Assembly (NCBI GenBank): GCA_020205615.1
Contig: CM035152.1
Location: 153,632,778 to 153,696,777 of the forward strand
Direction of reading: 5' to 3'
Length of the DNA: 64,000 nucleotides
Source of the DNA: Panax quinquefolius
Lineage: Eukaryota > Streptophyta > Magnoliopsida > Apiales > Araliaceae
The notes beneath the pieces were generated by a model, which worked only from the letters and a program-made list of their open reading frames with translations, did not search any database and was not told the origin of the DNA. A program made the position numbers and the translations under genes. Below are positions 45,510 to 56,767 of the stretch, piece by piece. How positions within the stretch are numbered: the stretch's first letter is position 1; the number at the start of each line of letters is the position of its first letter.

Positions 45510-45642
45510 CTATATATAAAAAAGTGCTTGAAAATAAAGGTCATGGATGCTTTATAAGACACTGACTCCTGGATGGCTCCTTTCAATAATATTCATGGAA
45601 TCATGACAATCGATCCTTTAACTAATCTAACCTAACCTAAAA

Positions 45643-45647
<5 letters not shown>

Positions 45648-45684
<37 letters not shown>
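45648..45684. repeat. (TA)n microsatellite
   Basis: A TA run that abuts the MITE starting at 45686. Confidence 0.85.
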
Positions 45685-45685
<1 letters not shown>

Positions 45686-45925
45686 GATCCGGATCTTAAG
45701 CTCACCCCTTATCTAACATACCTTGTTCACCCCTTTTAGCGACGATTGAAATGAAAGATTCGATCAAAATCGGCCGCTATATATAGAACCAATGAACTTT
45801 TAGCGACGAACAACATATAACGACGAATCGATCTATAGCGGCAGATATTTGAATGGTCGTCGATAAAATCGCTAAAGGAAAATGAGCAAGATATGTTAGA
45901 TAAAGGGTGAGCTTAAGATCCGGAC
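45686..45925. mobile_element. Palindromic MITE in a TA tract
   Basis: gatccggatcttaagctcac at the left and the inverted right end (gtccggatcttaagctcacc) form terminal repeats. They extend some 50 bp with mismatches (ttatctaacatacctt, then tttagcga). tatatatac lies on both sides, compatible with a 9-bp Mutator-type duplication, but the TA background makes that ambiguous. Confidence 0.75.
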
Positions 45926-46190
45926 TATATATATACTAGTAATTGCCCGTGCCTGAAGACACGACGTAACGAAAAATTAGATTAAAATTCAAAAAATACT
46001 ATATTACCTAAACACTCTTTGCTACTTAAAATAACTTACAATCAGACATAAAAATTATCATAATTTACTACACTATCACAATAATTAATTTTCCTTTAAA
46101 AATAGATATCCAGAAAAATCTAAACTTTTCTACAAAACTTACAATCATCAATAACAATATAATTATCATAATTCACCACACCATCAATAT

Positions 46191-46191
46191 A

Positions 46192-46285
<94 letters not shown>

Positions 46286-46695
46286 GTAGTAGTAGTATAA
46301 TTATAATAATAATTATTATTATATTATAATTATTATTATTTTGAATTAAAATATGAATAAATCGAACCCAAATTCTTGGCTTTCTCGCTCAAATCAATTA
46401 GAATGATTTTGAATCTTTATTATATAGATTACTATTACTATTATTATAATAATTATTATTATTATATTAATAACAATTATTATTATTATTATTACTATTA
46501 TAATAATAATAATTATTAGTACTATTATAATTATAATAATAATTATTATTAATATTACTATTACTATTATTATAATTATTATAATAATAATTATAATAAT
46601 AATAATTATTATTATTACTATTATTGCTATTATTATTAATATTACTATTATAATTATAATAATAATAATAATTATTATTAGTACTATTATTGCTA

Positions 46696-46726
<31 letters not shown>

Positions 46727-46849
46727 AATTATTATTATTATTACTATTACTATTATTATAATTATTATAATAATAATTATTATTATTAGTATTAGTATTA
46801 TTATAATAATAATAATTAATATTAGTACTATCATAATTATTATTAGTCC

Positions 46850-46889
<40 letters not shown>

Positions 46890-46890
46890 T
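46191..46890. repeat. Long (TTA/TAA)n microsatellite
   Basis: Perfect (ATT)n at 46191-46284, then degenerate TTA/TAA-type repeats with TTG, CTA and GTA interruptions to about 46890. Minus-strand open frames of 146 and 158 residues made of Ile/Val or Asn/Tyr/Ser are translated repeat, not genes. Confidence 0.95.
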
Positions 46891-47092
46891 GTTTGTGTGT
46901 GTGAAGAAAATATAGAGAGAGAAAAGATTTTGTGTGTGAACATGAGAGATAGAGTAGGGTGTATGGGTGAATTTGATTTGAATGAAGGAATAATATGGCG
47001 CTTGGATTAAGTTTCGAAGAATTAAATTAGAATGAATCAACAGGCGTCATCAGCATGATTTGTCGAATGAAAAATTAAAATAAGTTACATTT

Positions 47093-47128
<36 letters not shown>

Positions 47129-48429
47129 AAAAGTAACCTATTTCAATTATCCAAATTGGCAGTCATGTGGGGTTGGAAACACTGAGGAATTCTCTTACCA
47201 TCAGGGAATTATTAAGAAGAAAGTGTTTCTATGAGAATCAGCCTACTAATTAAAACATTAGGAACGTACATATTCAATCAGCTCATAAGAGTTTTCAAAA
47301 TGCTTGTATGAATCTTCAAAATCGTCAGTTTGCCGAAAACTTAATTAATTCGGCTTGAATCTAATGAGAATCTAAAGAACTAGCTAGTGGGAATGTATGT
47401 AATCAAGAATTTTTCTTATAAATCTTCAAAAGGAATAAAGACAAGCTAAAAGCCGCATTAGGATGGATATACGATTGTAATGTGAAACTACAGTTTAGTT
47501 TAGATCTATTAATTTTAACTGAATTAGAATTTGAAATTATTAAGATACTAATTATAAAAAAGAGAAGTAATTTAAGAATTTAGTAGTGTGATTGCATTTT
47601 GATTTGATCCTGATAAAAAGCATTAACCTCAACTTGTCGGATGGGCACACAAACTCTTTTTGGTCACAGGATCACCACCATTGGGCTGTAGTGCAAGTGG
47701 TAAAATTTAGTCTAATTCTTACGGATCCCAAGAATTAAAGTTGATAACCAAATCATACCCACTAGGTAGAAATAGAATCCGCAAAGCACCACTAATAAGA
47801 TGTTGATTGATACTCCCGTTAGTAATAAATTCAACCACTAAAAGAGTTGCCCAAGTTTCATCCCTTGAGAAGCTGAACCCTTATCCAATCGAATCGATTA
47901 AAGTATTGAATTGTTTATCGAGTATAAAATAAGGTTTGATTGAAATTTCATTTAATTTATCGAATCGAAAGACGATTCCGAATCGGCGCTAGCGGTAGCA
48001 TGAACTTTTCGAATCCGAAGATCAATAGAAAATTACAATTTGAGAGAGCTCGAGTAATTTATCGAACTTTAAATTTTCTTCATATTTGACTTCGTTTATA
48101 TTTCTAATCGAGTTGAATCAAATTTAATTTTAAGCATTTAATCGGTTCTCTAACTGTTTTGCTCATTTTACGCCTTAAACCCAGATACTATATTTTTGAT
48201 AATCTGTTCTAGTAACTGCACATAATTGTTTACTTCCCCGCTGCAATGTAAGCCACATGTTTATAATTTGTGAACTTCAAACATATTTTTTTAATTACTA
48301 TAGCTTTTTTAGTTGGCTAGTTAAATTTTTCCTAACAACTAGTAAACCAAAAGAATATGTATTTGTGGGCCTGATGGACAAATACTTTATTGACAGAAAA
48401 GTAATACAAAATGAAATAAAATGTTACAT
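46891..48429. other. AT-rich intergenic sequence, no gene seen
   Basis: Includes (TA)n at about 47095-47124 and a cgaatcga-rich stretch at 47890-48130. Nothing gene-like is recognised. Confidence 0.5.
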
Positions 48430-48600
48430 AACGCAAAGACCTTACTTTCGATTATTAACCGAATGATAAATTCGATTACTCGATTATTTCATAATTTGGA
48501 TAATTGTTCGAATATTAAAATTATATAAATTTTGATATTTAATTATATTCAAATAAATTATTCAGTTCAGTTCTGTTATAGCCGAACAATCAACCCTAAC
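48430..48600. repeat. Fragment of the 1829-3053 hAT family
   Basis: Follows the right subterminal part of that element (taaccgaatgataaattcga, attgttcgaatattaaaatt, then gttatagccgaacaatca). It ends in aaccctaa, a hAT-like terminus. The left end and target duplication were not found. Confidence 0.5.
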
Positions 48601-48802
48601 ACTTTACAAAATTTGGTGTATATGATAGTATTTACATATTGTAGCATTATCAAGGAATCAAAATATCTTAATAATCGATAGTCTATTGACAAATACTCAT
48701 CTCCTACCCGTCCAAACTCCCTCTCCAATAATATTTAAAATTAATATTTTAACACAAAAATACGATATTTTTTTATAATTAAAAGATGAATAAGTTCCAC
48801 AA

Positions 48803-50143
48803 AGACTAAAAGACATTTTGCACCACAAACTTTATTTTGTATTTACTTTTACACCCCAAACTTAAAAAAGTATCTAAGTACACCCCAAACTTCATTATAC
48901 GTAAACAAAACGCATACTTTTTTTCTTAACCCAATTCAAAAGTGGCCAAAATTTAAAATTACTATAACACAAGTTTGGAGTGCAAATTGTCTTTTAGTCT
49001 TAAAAATTGACAAAAATAACTAATTTTAAATAAATAAAATAATTATAAAATAATTAATTTTAAATAAAATAATTAGTTTTAAAATAAATAATTAATTTTA
49101 AAATAATAAAATTAAAATAAATATTTGGAATTAATGATTAATAATTAATCATTAACTTGTAAAATGATTATTTTATTCAAAAACAGATTTTTTTAACAAA
49201 AACAGAATTTTATTCAAAATCATTAATAATTCAAAAACATAATTTTTAAAAATAGAATTATTTTATTCAAAATCATTAATAATTCAAAACAGAATTTTTA
49301 AAATAGAATTTTTTTAACAACAAAAAGAATTTTTTTTTAACTTGTAAAATAAAATTATGTTTTTGAAAAATTCTATTTTAAAAATTTTGTTTTTACAAAA
49401 TTTTGTTTTTAAAATAAAAACTGAATTGTTTTTATGTGGCAAAATGATTTTTTATTCAAAATAGAATTTTTATTCAAAATCATTAATAATTCAAAACAGA
49501 ATTCAAAATCATTAATAATTCAAAAACAGAATTTTAAAAATAGAATTTTATTTTATTCAAAATCATTAATAATTCAAAAACAGAATTTTTAAAAATAGAA
49601 TTTTTTTTAACAAAAACAGAAAATATTTTAACTTGTAAAATAAAATTCTGTTTTTGAAAATTTCTATTTTAAAAAATTTTATTTTAAAAATTTTGTTTTT
49701 ACAAAATTTTGTTTTTAAAAACAAAAACAAATTGTTTTTTATGTGGCAAAAATGATTTTTTACAAGTTAATGATTTTTTAACCTGAATGATTAATATTTA
49801 ATTTTAAAATTAAAATAAAATAATCATTTTATAAGTTAATGATTAATTATTAATCATTAATTCCAAATATTTATTTTAATTTAATTATTTTATTTTTATT
49901 TTTAAAACTAATTATTTTATTTAAAATTAATTATTTTAAAATTATTTTATTTTATTTAAAATTAATTATTTTTGCCAATTTTTAAGATTAAAAGACAATT
50001 TGCACCCCAAACTTGTTTATAATCGTAAATTGCCACACTTTTGGACCTAAGTGAAGTAAAGAAATAGCGTTTTGTTACGTATAATAAAGTTTGGGGTATA
50101 CTTAGACATCTTTTTAAATTTGGGGTACAAAATATCTTTTAGT
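48803..50143. mobile_element. Giant inverted-repeat (foldback) element 1
   Basis: The two halves are reverse complements over most of their length. Left: actaaaagacattttgcacc, then tctaagtacaccccaaactt and tgcaaattgtcttttag. Right, when inverted: actaaaagatattttgtacc, tctaagtataccccaaactt and tgcaaattgtcttttaa. The centre lies near 49480. gttccacaa at 48794-48802 and gttccacag at 50144-50152 look like a 9-bp target duplication with one difference, pointing to Mutator-like mobilisation. There is no coding capacity. The right end is 100 bp from the stop of the RING gene. Confidence 0.85.
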
Positions 50144-50243
50144 GTTCCACAGATTAAAGACACTAGTAATTAGTAAACATAGCATATGAAAATATCAATT
50201 CTTATAATTTGAACAAAATAATTTACATTTATAACTCAGTTAC

Positions 50244-50725
50244 TCAAACGACTGAGTCTACTCGGAGAGAACCCCGACAGAGTGGGCAGCTGGATTGATT
50301 GGTGAGCCACTTGTCCACACACTCGGAGTGATAACAATGGCGGCAATTTGGCAGCATCTTCACCTTGTCCCCTTCTACAAATATCCCAAGGCGTATAGAG
50401 CACTCAGCAACTAATTCATTGTAACTAATTCATTGTCGGACGGCCGATACAATATGATTGGCAAGCTATTAATTGAATCGGAGTCAAGTCCTTGAGGATT
50501 AGGATGACGCCGGGGCGGCACGTGAATGACGTTCGCGGCGGAGGTGGTGGCGGGTGAGCTGGGGCGGTACCGGCAGATGCAGCGAGCGTAGAGGAATAAT
50601 ACAGTGACGAGGAGTACGACGGAGAAAAGTACGACCATGAAGAAGAGAGTTCGGCCGCGAATTTGGAAGTTCCGGTCGTCGAGTTCGGCGTAATGCCAGC
50701 GTTGGGATTCCTGCAACGAAGCCAT
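50244..50725 (-). pseudogene. ATL-type RING-H2 protein, frame broken before RING
   Basis: The frame starts MASLQESQRWHYAELDD, followed by one hydrophobic membrane segment (residues about 28-48, FFMVVLFSVVLLVTVLFLYA) and the GLD motif region GLDSDSINSLPIILY. This is ATL E3 ubiquitin-ligase architecture. At 50411-50437 the minus strand carries aatgaattagttac followed at once by aatgaattagttgc. This 14-bp tandem duplication puts a tag in frame just before the RING. Beyond it, one frame over, ECSIRLGIF then MLPNCRHCYHSEC, DKWL and CPLC give a RING-H2 finger with correct spacing, except that the second Cys is Arg. The stop is at 50246-50244. Without the duplication the product would be about 155 residues, normal for ATLs. 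As it stands, translation ends at 104 residues with a membrane anchor and no RING. Confidence 0.88.
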
Positions 50726-50983
50726 TAGGCGGTGGCGGATAGTGGCGGACTACGGAGATGGTTGTGGTACATGGATGGATAGGATGAAAGAGGAACTGAA
50801 TGGATCTAAAATGACAAGCAGGTTGTACCTGCAAAAAATTTGTAACTGTTGCCTGTTGGTAATATAATTGTAAGAACTAACAAGTGAAGGGTTAGATATT
50901 TCATATTTGCATTTCGAGCGCGTGCAAAATGTGACTTCACGGTATGGGAAAGTAATGTAATGAGTAGGTACTTACTATTTATA

Positions 50984-52360
50984 AGTTTGAATGACACTTT
51001 TGTACCTTCAAGTTGATATTTATTTTTAAATTCGTACTGAAAATTTGCTTTTTATCAGTTAGATCTTTAAAGTGATTTTTTTTGAGTTTTTTCGTTCATT
51101 TTATTCAATTTGATCCCAACCCGACTCAGTTTGACACAACCCTAATTTTAATATTTTAAAATAAAATAAATATTTTTAATATTTTAAAATAATTATTATT
51201 TGTAATATTTTAAAATAAAATAAATTTTTAAAATAATAATTACTTTTTATTTAAAATAACATATTATTTTTAAAATTTTAGAAAATAATTATTATTTTAA
51301 GTTAAAAATATTAGAAATTTAATTTTTCAAAAATAAAGTTCATAAATATATATTCAAAAAAATTAAATAAGAAATAAAATTTATTTTTTAAAAATAGTTT
51401 TTTCATTTTAATGTAAAACTTTATTTTCGTAAAAAAAGCGGGTTAATATCTTTACCATTATTATATGTATTCTTCATACTAGAATTTTAAAAAAATAAAA
51501 CTAAAAATAGAAATTTAAATACAACAGTAAAATATAAATAAAAAAATTGATTCAATTTTTATTTAAAAAATAAATTCAAAAGTTTTGAAAATTATAATTA
51601 TTTTTAGGAAATTTTTTAAAAAAACTCATTTTTAAAAAAAAAAGCTGAGTGAAGTTTTATAAATTTATATTCAAAAAGTAAAACAAAAAATAAAATTTAT
51701 TTTCATAAAACAAAATATTTTTTTGAAGATATGTAAATTTTCATAAAAATAATTAAGATTTAAAAAAATAAATTAACTTTACTTTTTTAAATCTATATTT
51801 TATGAAACTTTACTCATTTTTGAAAAAATAAAAATTTCTAATTTTTTTCCTTAAATAATTAATTATTTTTAAAACTTTTTAAAATAATACTTTATTATAA
51901 ATATATCAAATAATTATTATTTTAAAAAGAATATTTTATTTTAAAATATTAAAAATAATTATTATTTTCAAATTTTTTTAAAAATATTTTAAAATATTAA
52001 ATTAAATTATTAGTTTGTTTAAAAATAATGTTTTCTTTTAAAATATTAAACATAATAATTATTTTAAAAAAATATTATATTTAAAATATTGAATATAATT
52101 ATTATTTTAAAAATATTATGTTATTTTAAAATATTAAAAATATTTATTTTATTTTAAAATATTAAAAATTGGGGTTGGGTCAAACTGGTTGAGTAGGTTC
52201 AAAATTTGGTCAAAATAGGTCGGGTTGAGCCAAATCGGGTAGTCGGAATGAAAAGACCCAAAAAATGTCATTTGAAGGAACTAACTGACAAAAAATGAAC
52301 TTTAGGAAGGACTTTGAAAATGAGTTGCAACTTGGAGGGATAAAAGTGTTATTCAACCCT
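50984..52360. mobile_element. Giant inverted-repeat (foldback) element 2
   Basis: Left end aagtttgaatgacacttttg-acct-caagttg pairs with the inverted right end agggttgaataacactttta-ccctccaagttg. Further in, tttttatcagttag and tttgacacaaccctaatttt pair with ttttgtcagttag and tttgacccaaccccaatttt when inverted. The middle is AT-rich and also symmetrical. The target duplication is unclear. It begins about 260 bp upstream of the RING gene start. Confidence 0.78.
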
Positions 52361-52648
52361 ACTCATAGTAGTCATATTCATGCAATGTTTTCAAATTGGG
52401 ATTGATCGTCCAACCGTAAAAATATTAAATGGATGAATTATTGATTTAATCAGTGATCGAATTGTTATTGACCCAATAATTAACGTTATTAATATGTAAT
52501 AAATAATAATTATATTAATTATTATTATATATTATATATAATATTTATTAAGTATGTAAAATTAATTAATTTATCTACAAAAAAATAAAATAAAAATAAA
52601 TCTATTTGTACAATGTTTACTTTATACAATTCAAATAAATACTAAATT
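52361..52648. other. Short AT-rich spacer
   Basis: Nothing recognised. Confidence 0.4.
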
Positions 52649-53316
52649 TGTGACGCCCCCAAAACAGGTATACATCACCCATCTTGATTTGCCAAATACA
52701 TGGTACATAAATCAAATACAAATTTAATTATACAACTGTCGGGTAATATACGACAAAACATAGCTGAGAGTTTAAACAAGAATATTGTCTTCTAGACAAT
52801 ATCCACACTCAATGGAGTCCTCATTACAATTATTATCACAGGACTACTATAGCCACCATCTCGGACCATCACTTCATTTCCTGACTAGTCCCAGCTATGT
52901 ATTCTCATTTCTTGAAGAGAACAGTGAAAGAAAAAGGTGAGCTCAACTAGCCCAGTAAGAAATAATATGACTAATATAATGCAGAATAAATTATCCTTAG
53001 CCTTCAACAGTATAACAACTGATAGAATATAATAGACAACAAGTTTTAGATCAACAACTGCAGCGGAATAAGCAATCCATTAGAAGAGTCAAGTAGAGCA
53101 TGATATCTACTATCTTCTATGATTTAAAAAGTTTTTCATCAAATTTATCGCTGAGACTCAGCTTAGTAAATAAACCACATCATCGAATCATTCCTACACT
53201 ACGGGCCAAGCATATTCATGTAATCATCAATGGTCATGATTATACCGAATAATCCCTGGTCATAATCATACCAACAACTGTCCATCAATGCACTACGGGC
53301 CAATGAGGACTTTTAC

Positions 53317-56040
53317 TGTGACGCCCCCAAAATAGGTCCATTCCATCCAACCCATTCTGAGTCGCCAAATACATGGTACAGAAATAACTACAACTTTATT
53401 AATACATTTGTCGTGCAAAATACGACAACATATATACTGTGAGTTTAAATACAATTATTATCTTCTAGACAATATCCACACACAAATAAATCTCAATCAC
53501 AATTATTGATACATTATTTTACAAAAATGGTGAGGACTACTAAACAACTCTCTCTAGAACCTTCATTTCATACCCCGACTAGTACTCGCTACATTCTCTC
53601 CTCCTTAGAAGAAAAATGGAACAAAAAGGAAAAGGGTGAGCTCAACTAGCCCAGTAAAGAATATTATGACTAAGATAATATACAACAAATTATCGTTAGT
53701 CTTCAACAGGAAAAATCTAATAGAATACAATAGACAACCGCTTTTAAATCAATCTTCGCAATGAAAATAATAATTCATTAGAAGAGTTAAATAGAGAATG
53801 CAAACTACTATCTTCTATATATGAATTTAAAAGTTCATCGTCGATATTTTATCCTCAGTAACATCAATCAATATATATCCGAATCAAATATTCATCTTTG
53901 CACTACAGCCAAAGATATTCATCGATTAATCATGTTCATCTAAACACTGCTCATCTTTTGCACTACGGGCCAAAGATATTCATCAAGAAATCATTCATCT
54001 TTGCACTACAGGCCAAAGATATTCAAGAATATCATCATTTAGACCGAGGATGATGAAAAATATTTTAAAGGAAACGAATCCAAAGGAAACAAAAGAACAA
54101 ATATTAAGGATTCGTATTTTAAACAATCCAAGTTCAAAAATACTTCATAAGTAATCGTAGTGGTGTAAAATTCAAGAATGATCAAAACATGGATACAATC
54201 AAAGCTAGTATCCATAATTAATAGATATTTTGGACAAAAAACAAAAAATTAATTTTTCTGTGAATAGTCTTGCCGTATCGTGAATAGTAACTCTCACACC
54301 AAAAGATAGAAATTTCACAAAAACATCTTCACGCTTCGTGAATAGTACTCATGAATAAGAACTCGTGAATAGTAACTCATGAATAGTAACTCGTGAATAA
54401 GAACTCATGAATAGTAACCCCGACATGAAAAAGTTCCAAATTTGATAAAAATTTCCAACCAATATTTCTAAGATAATGATATTGAAGAAATTATATCATT
54501 TTTGAATAAAATAACATCCCTTACCTCGAAAAGACAAGATTTCTAGTTGAAACACCTGGATATAAAGGCTATGACTTGAACTTGCAATCGTATAGTAATA
54601 CTCAAAATATACTCAAAATACTCACAAGAATACGCCGATAATATAGAGAGAGAAAACTCAGATTTAAATGTGATTTTCAATTCTAACCCAAGCACCCTAT
54701 TTATAGGAAAATGCTTAGAACACCAAAGTAAAAATTTATTAAAATATTTATTATTATTTTCTAAAACTTCCTACGCACATGTTTCTTAATCCAAGATCAG
54801 CCACACATAGCCCACCTCCCAAAAAGTAATAAAAACGTTTTTCTTATTTAAAATAATTAAAACTTCCAAAAATCAATTATTTCGGAGCTTCGGAACTTCA
54901 ATAATTCATAATAAATAACCCTTTTATCAAAAAATTCGAATCTCGCGACTTTTTATAGGAAATTCAATTCTCTACAACTTTGCATAAGAAAGTTTTTCCA
55001 AATTCCAAACAGAAATTGACCGAAATCCACAAACAAGGCGATTTTACGGTGCTATAATCAAATTTCTATTAATAATCAGGTCCACCAACACACAAAATAT
55101 GTGTTTAAACATTTAATACCACAAAAATACTCTTCCTCCTCATATACTCATATATCCCACATTCATTATAAAATATCACCGTTAATATATTATTAAAATA
55201 ATATATTTAAATGAATTATTTTATCGTAAAAAGATAAAATATTAATTTTCAACAATTGTCACATTAAAAATTTTCTCCATCTATATCCACATAAAATCAA
55301 TATTTTTCTCATCATATAAATTAATAATTAATTATTCACAAATAATATTACAGAATCACAAGATCGCAAACCAGTGGTAGCTCCTGTGAAAGAGGGGCTT
55401 TTTCCAATAAAGATTTCTCCTTACTTGGCAAGCAATTAGGTGACCAAACCTCTCCTTGATGAACTTTCTAGACATTGCCAATAATGTTATCCAATAATAT
55501 TATTCGGATAATATGAATTATTGTTCGATAATGAAAAATACGTGTAATGATAATTTATCAAACAACAAGAATATAAAATATCAACGCAACAATTATCAAT
55601 CAATAAAATAAAATACCTCGAATAAGAATTATGTAACAATTATTGAGTAGTGCCTTCTTACGTAAGAATCAATAATTGGTGCAATATCGTGTCTACTTGT
55701 GTTAACCACCGAGTATTTTAACAAAGATAATTCAGAAATAACTAAGTAGTTATTTTTAAACAACTTATATTTGTCGTTTTCTTCATCCAATCGCTTTTTC
55801 GTTATGGGGCCCACAAAAGATCAAAGTCCATTGCATTTAATATTCCCCGACAATCATTTAATATTCCACGACCAAATGAATATTCCCCGACAATAATAAA
55901 TATTTTATAACCACTTGCTTATTCGAAATATTTGCGTATTTTACCCATAACTATCCACATTAATCAAATCAACCCTTACTATTTCAAAATAATAAATAGA
56001 GGAAAATAAATTTCATTTATTAATAATTTGGGGTCTTACA
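53317..56040 (-). repeat. Solo chromovirus LTR inserted into an LTR of its own family
   Basis: 2724 bp, plus-strand ends tgtgacgcccccaaaat and ggggtcttaca. tttac is duplicated at 53312-53316 and 56041-56045. Sequence on either side joins into one LTR. No internal element sequence remains. Minus-strand frames within it carry no domain. Confidence 0.95.
54270..54425. repeat. gtgaatagta-type short repeats in the LTR
   Basis: Repeated words of the form c-tgaatagtaactcgtgaata. A similar block lies at about 56378-56592 in the outer LTR and a shorter one at 62330-62400 in the 5' LTR, so it is a feature of the LTR family. Confidence 0.8.
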
Positions 56041-56767
56041 TTTACCACATCATTTGTAACATTACGGGTCATAATTATACCGAATGATCCCTGGTCATAA
56101 TCATACCAATCAACAGTCCATCTATGCACGTAAGCCAAATATGACTTTCATCACAATATAAGCATGAGGATGATGACAATGATATAAGCATTAATCAAAC
56201 GAAATCAAATTAAACGAAATCAAGGATAAATATTAAAGACTTTAAATTTATCCAGAATAAAAAATATTCAAATTGTCAACATGATACTGCTTTGTAGAGT
56301 AAAATTTACGAATAATATTCATGTACCAAAAATAATTTGGACAGTAAAGAAATATATTTTTCGGATAAATAGTACCTTGTGAATAGTACCTCGTGAATAG
56401 TACCCCGACATGAAAAGTACTCCAAATACCCGAGTGAATAATATTCGGGTAAATAGTAATTGGGTGAATAGTAACTTGTGAATAGTACTCCAGCATGAAA
56501 AGTGCCCCGAATACCCGAGTGAATAATATTTGAGTGAATAGTAATCGGGTGAATAGTAACCCATGAATAGTAACTCGTGAATAGTACTCCGTCATGAAAA
56601 GATCAATAATTATCAAGAAAGCTCGAATAATATTTCCATGAAAAGATCTTTGACGAAAGCGAAATATCAAGGATATTCTACTAATTTCATGGAGTATAGA
56701 ATTCAAAATCTGAAACGAAATAATATTACTTACATACTAATTTTGTCCTCGAAATTAGGGTACGTAC

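Larger units (their letters stand above)
52649..56734 (-). repeat. 3' LTR of the chromovirus, split by a solo LTR
   Basis: Visible as 52649-53316 plus 56041-56734. The plus strand starts tgtgacgcccccaaaac and ends attacttaca. Compared with the other copies the LTR lacks roughly its first kilobase (minus-strand sense): it reads tgtaagtaatatt instead of tgtaagacccc. The second piece matches the inverted 29390-29640 region of the plus-strand solo LTR. Confidence 0.8.

Noticed and set aside
46394..46943. Minus-strand open frames of 146 and 158 residues, almost all Ile/Val or Asn/Tyr/Ser
   Set aside because: They are translations of a TTA/TAA microsatellite with no start context or domain.
47675..47800. 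gggctgtagtgcaagtggtaaa, loosely like a SINE A-box
   Set aside because: No B-box at the right distance, no poly-A or short-repeat tail, and no flanking duplication found.
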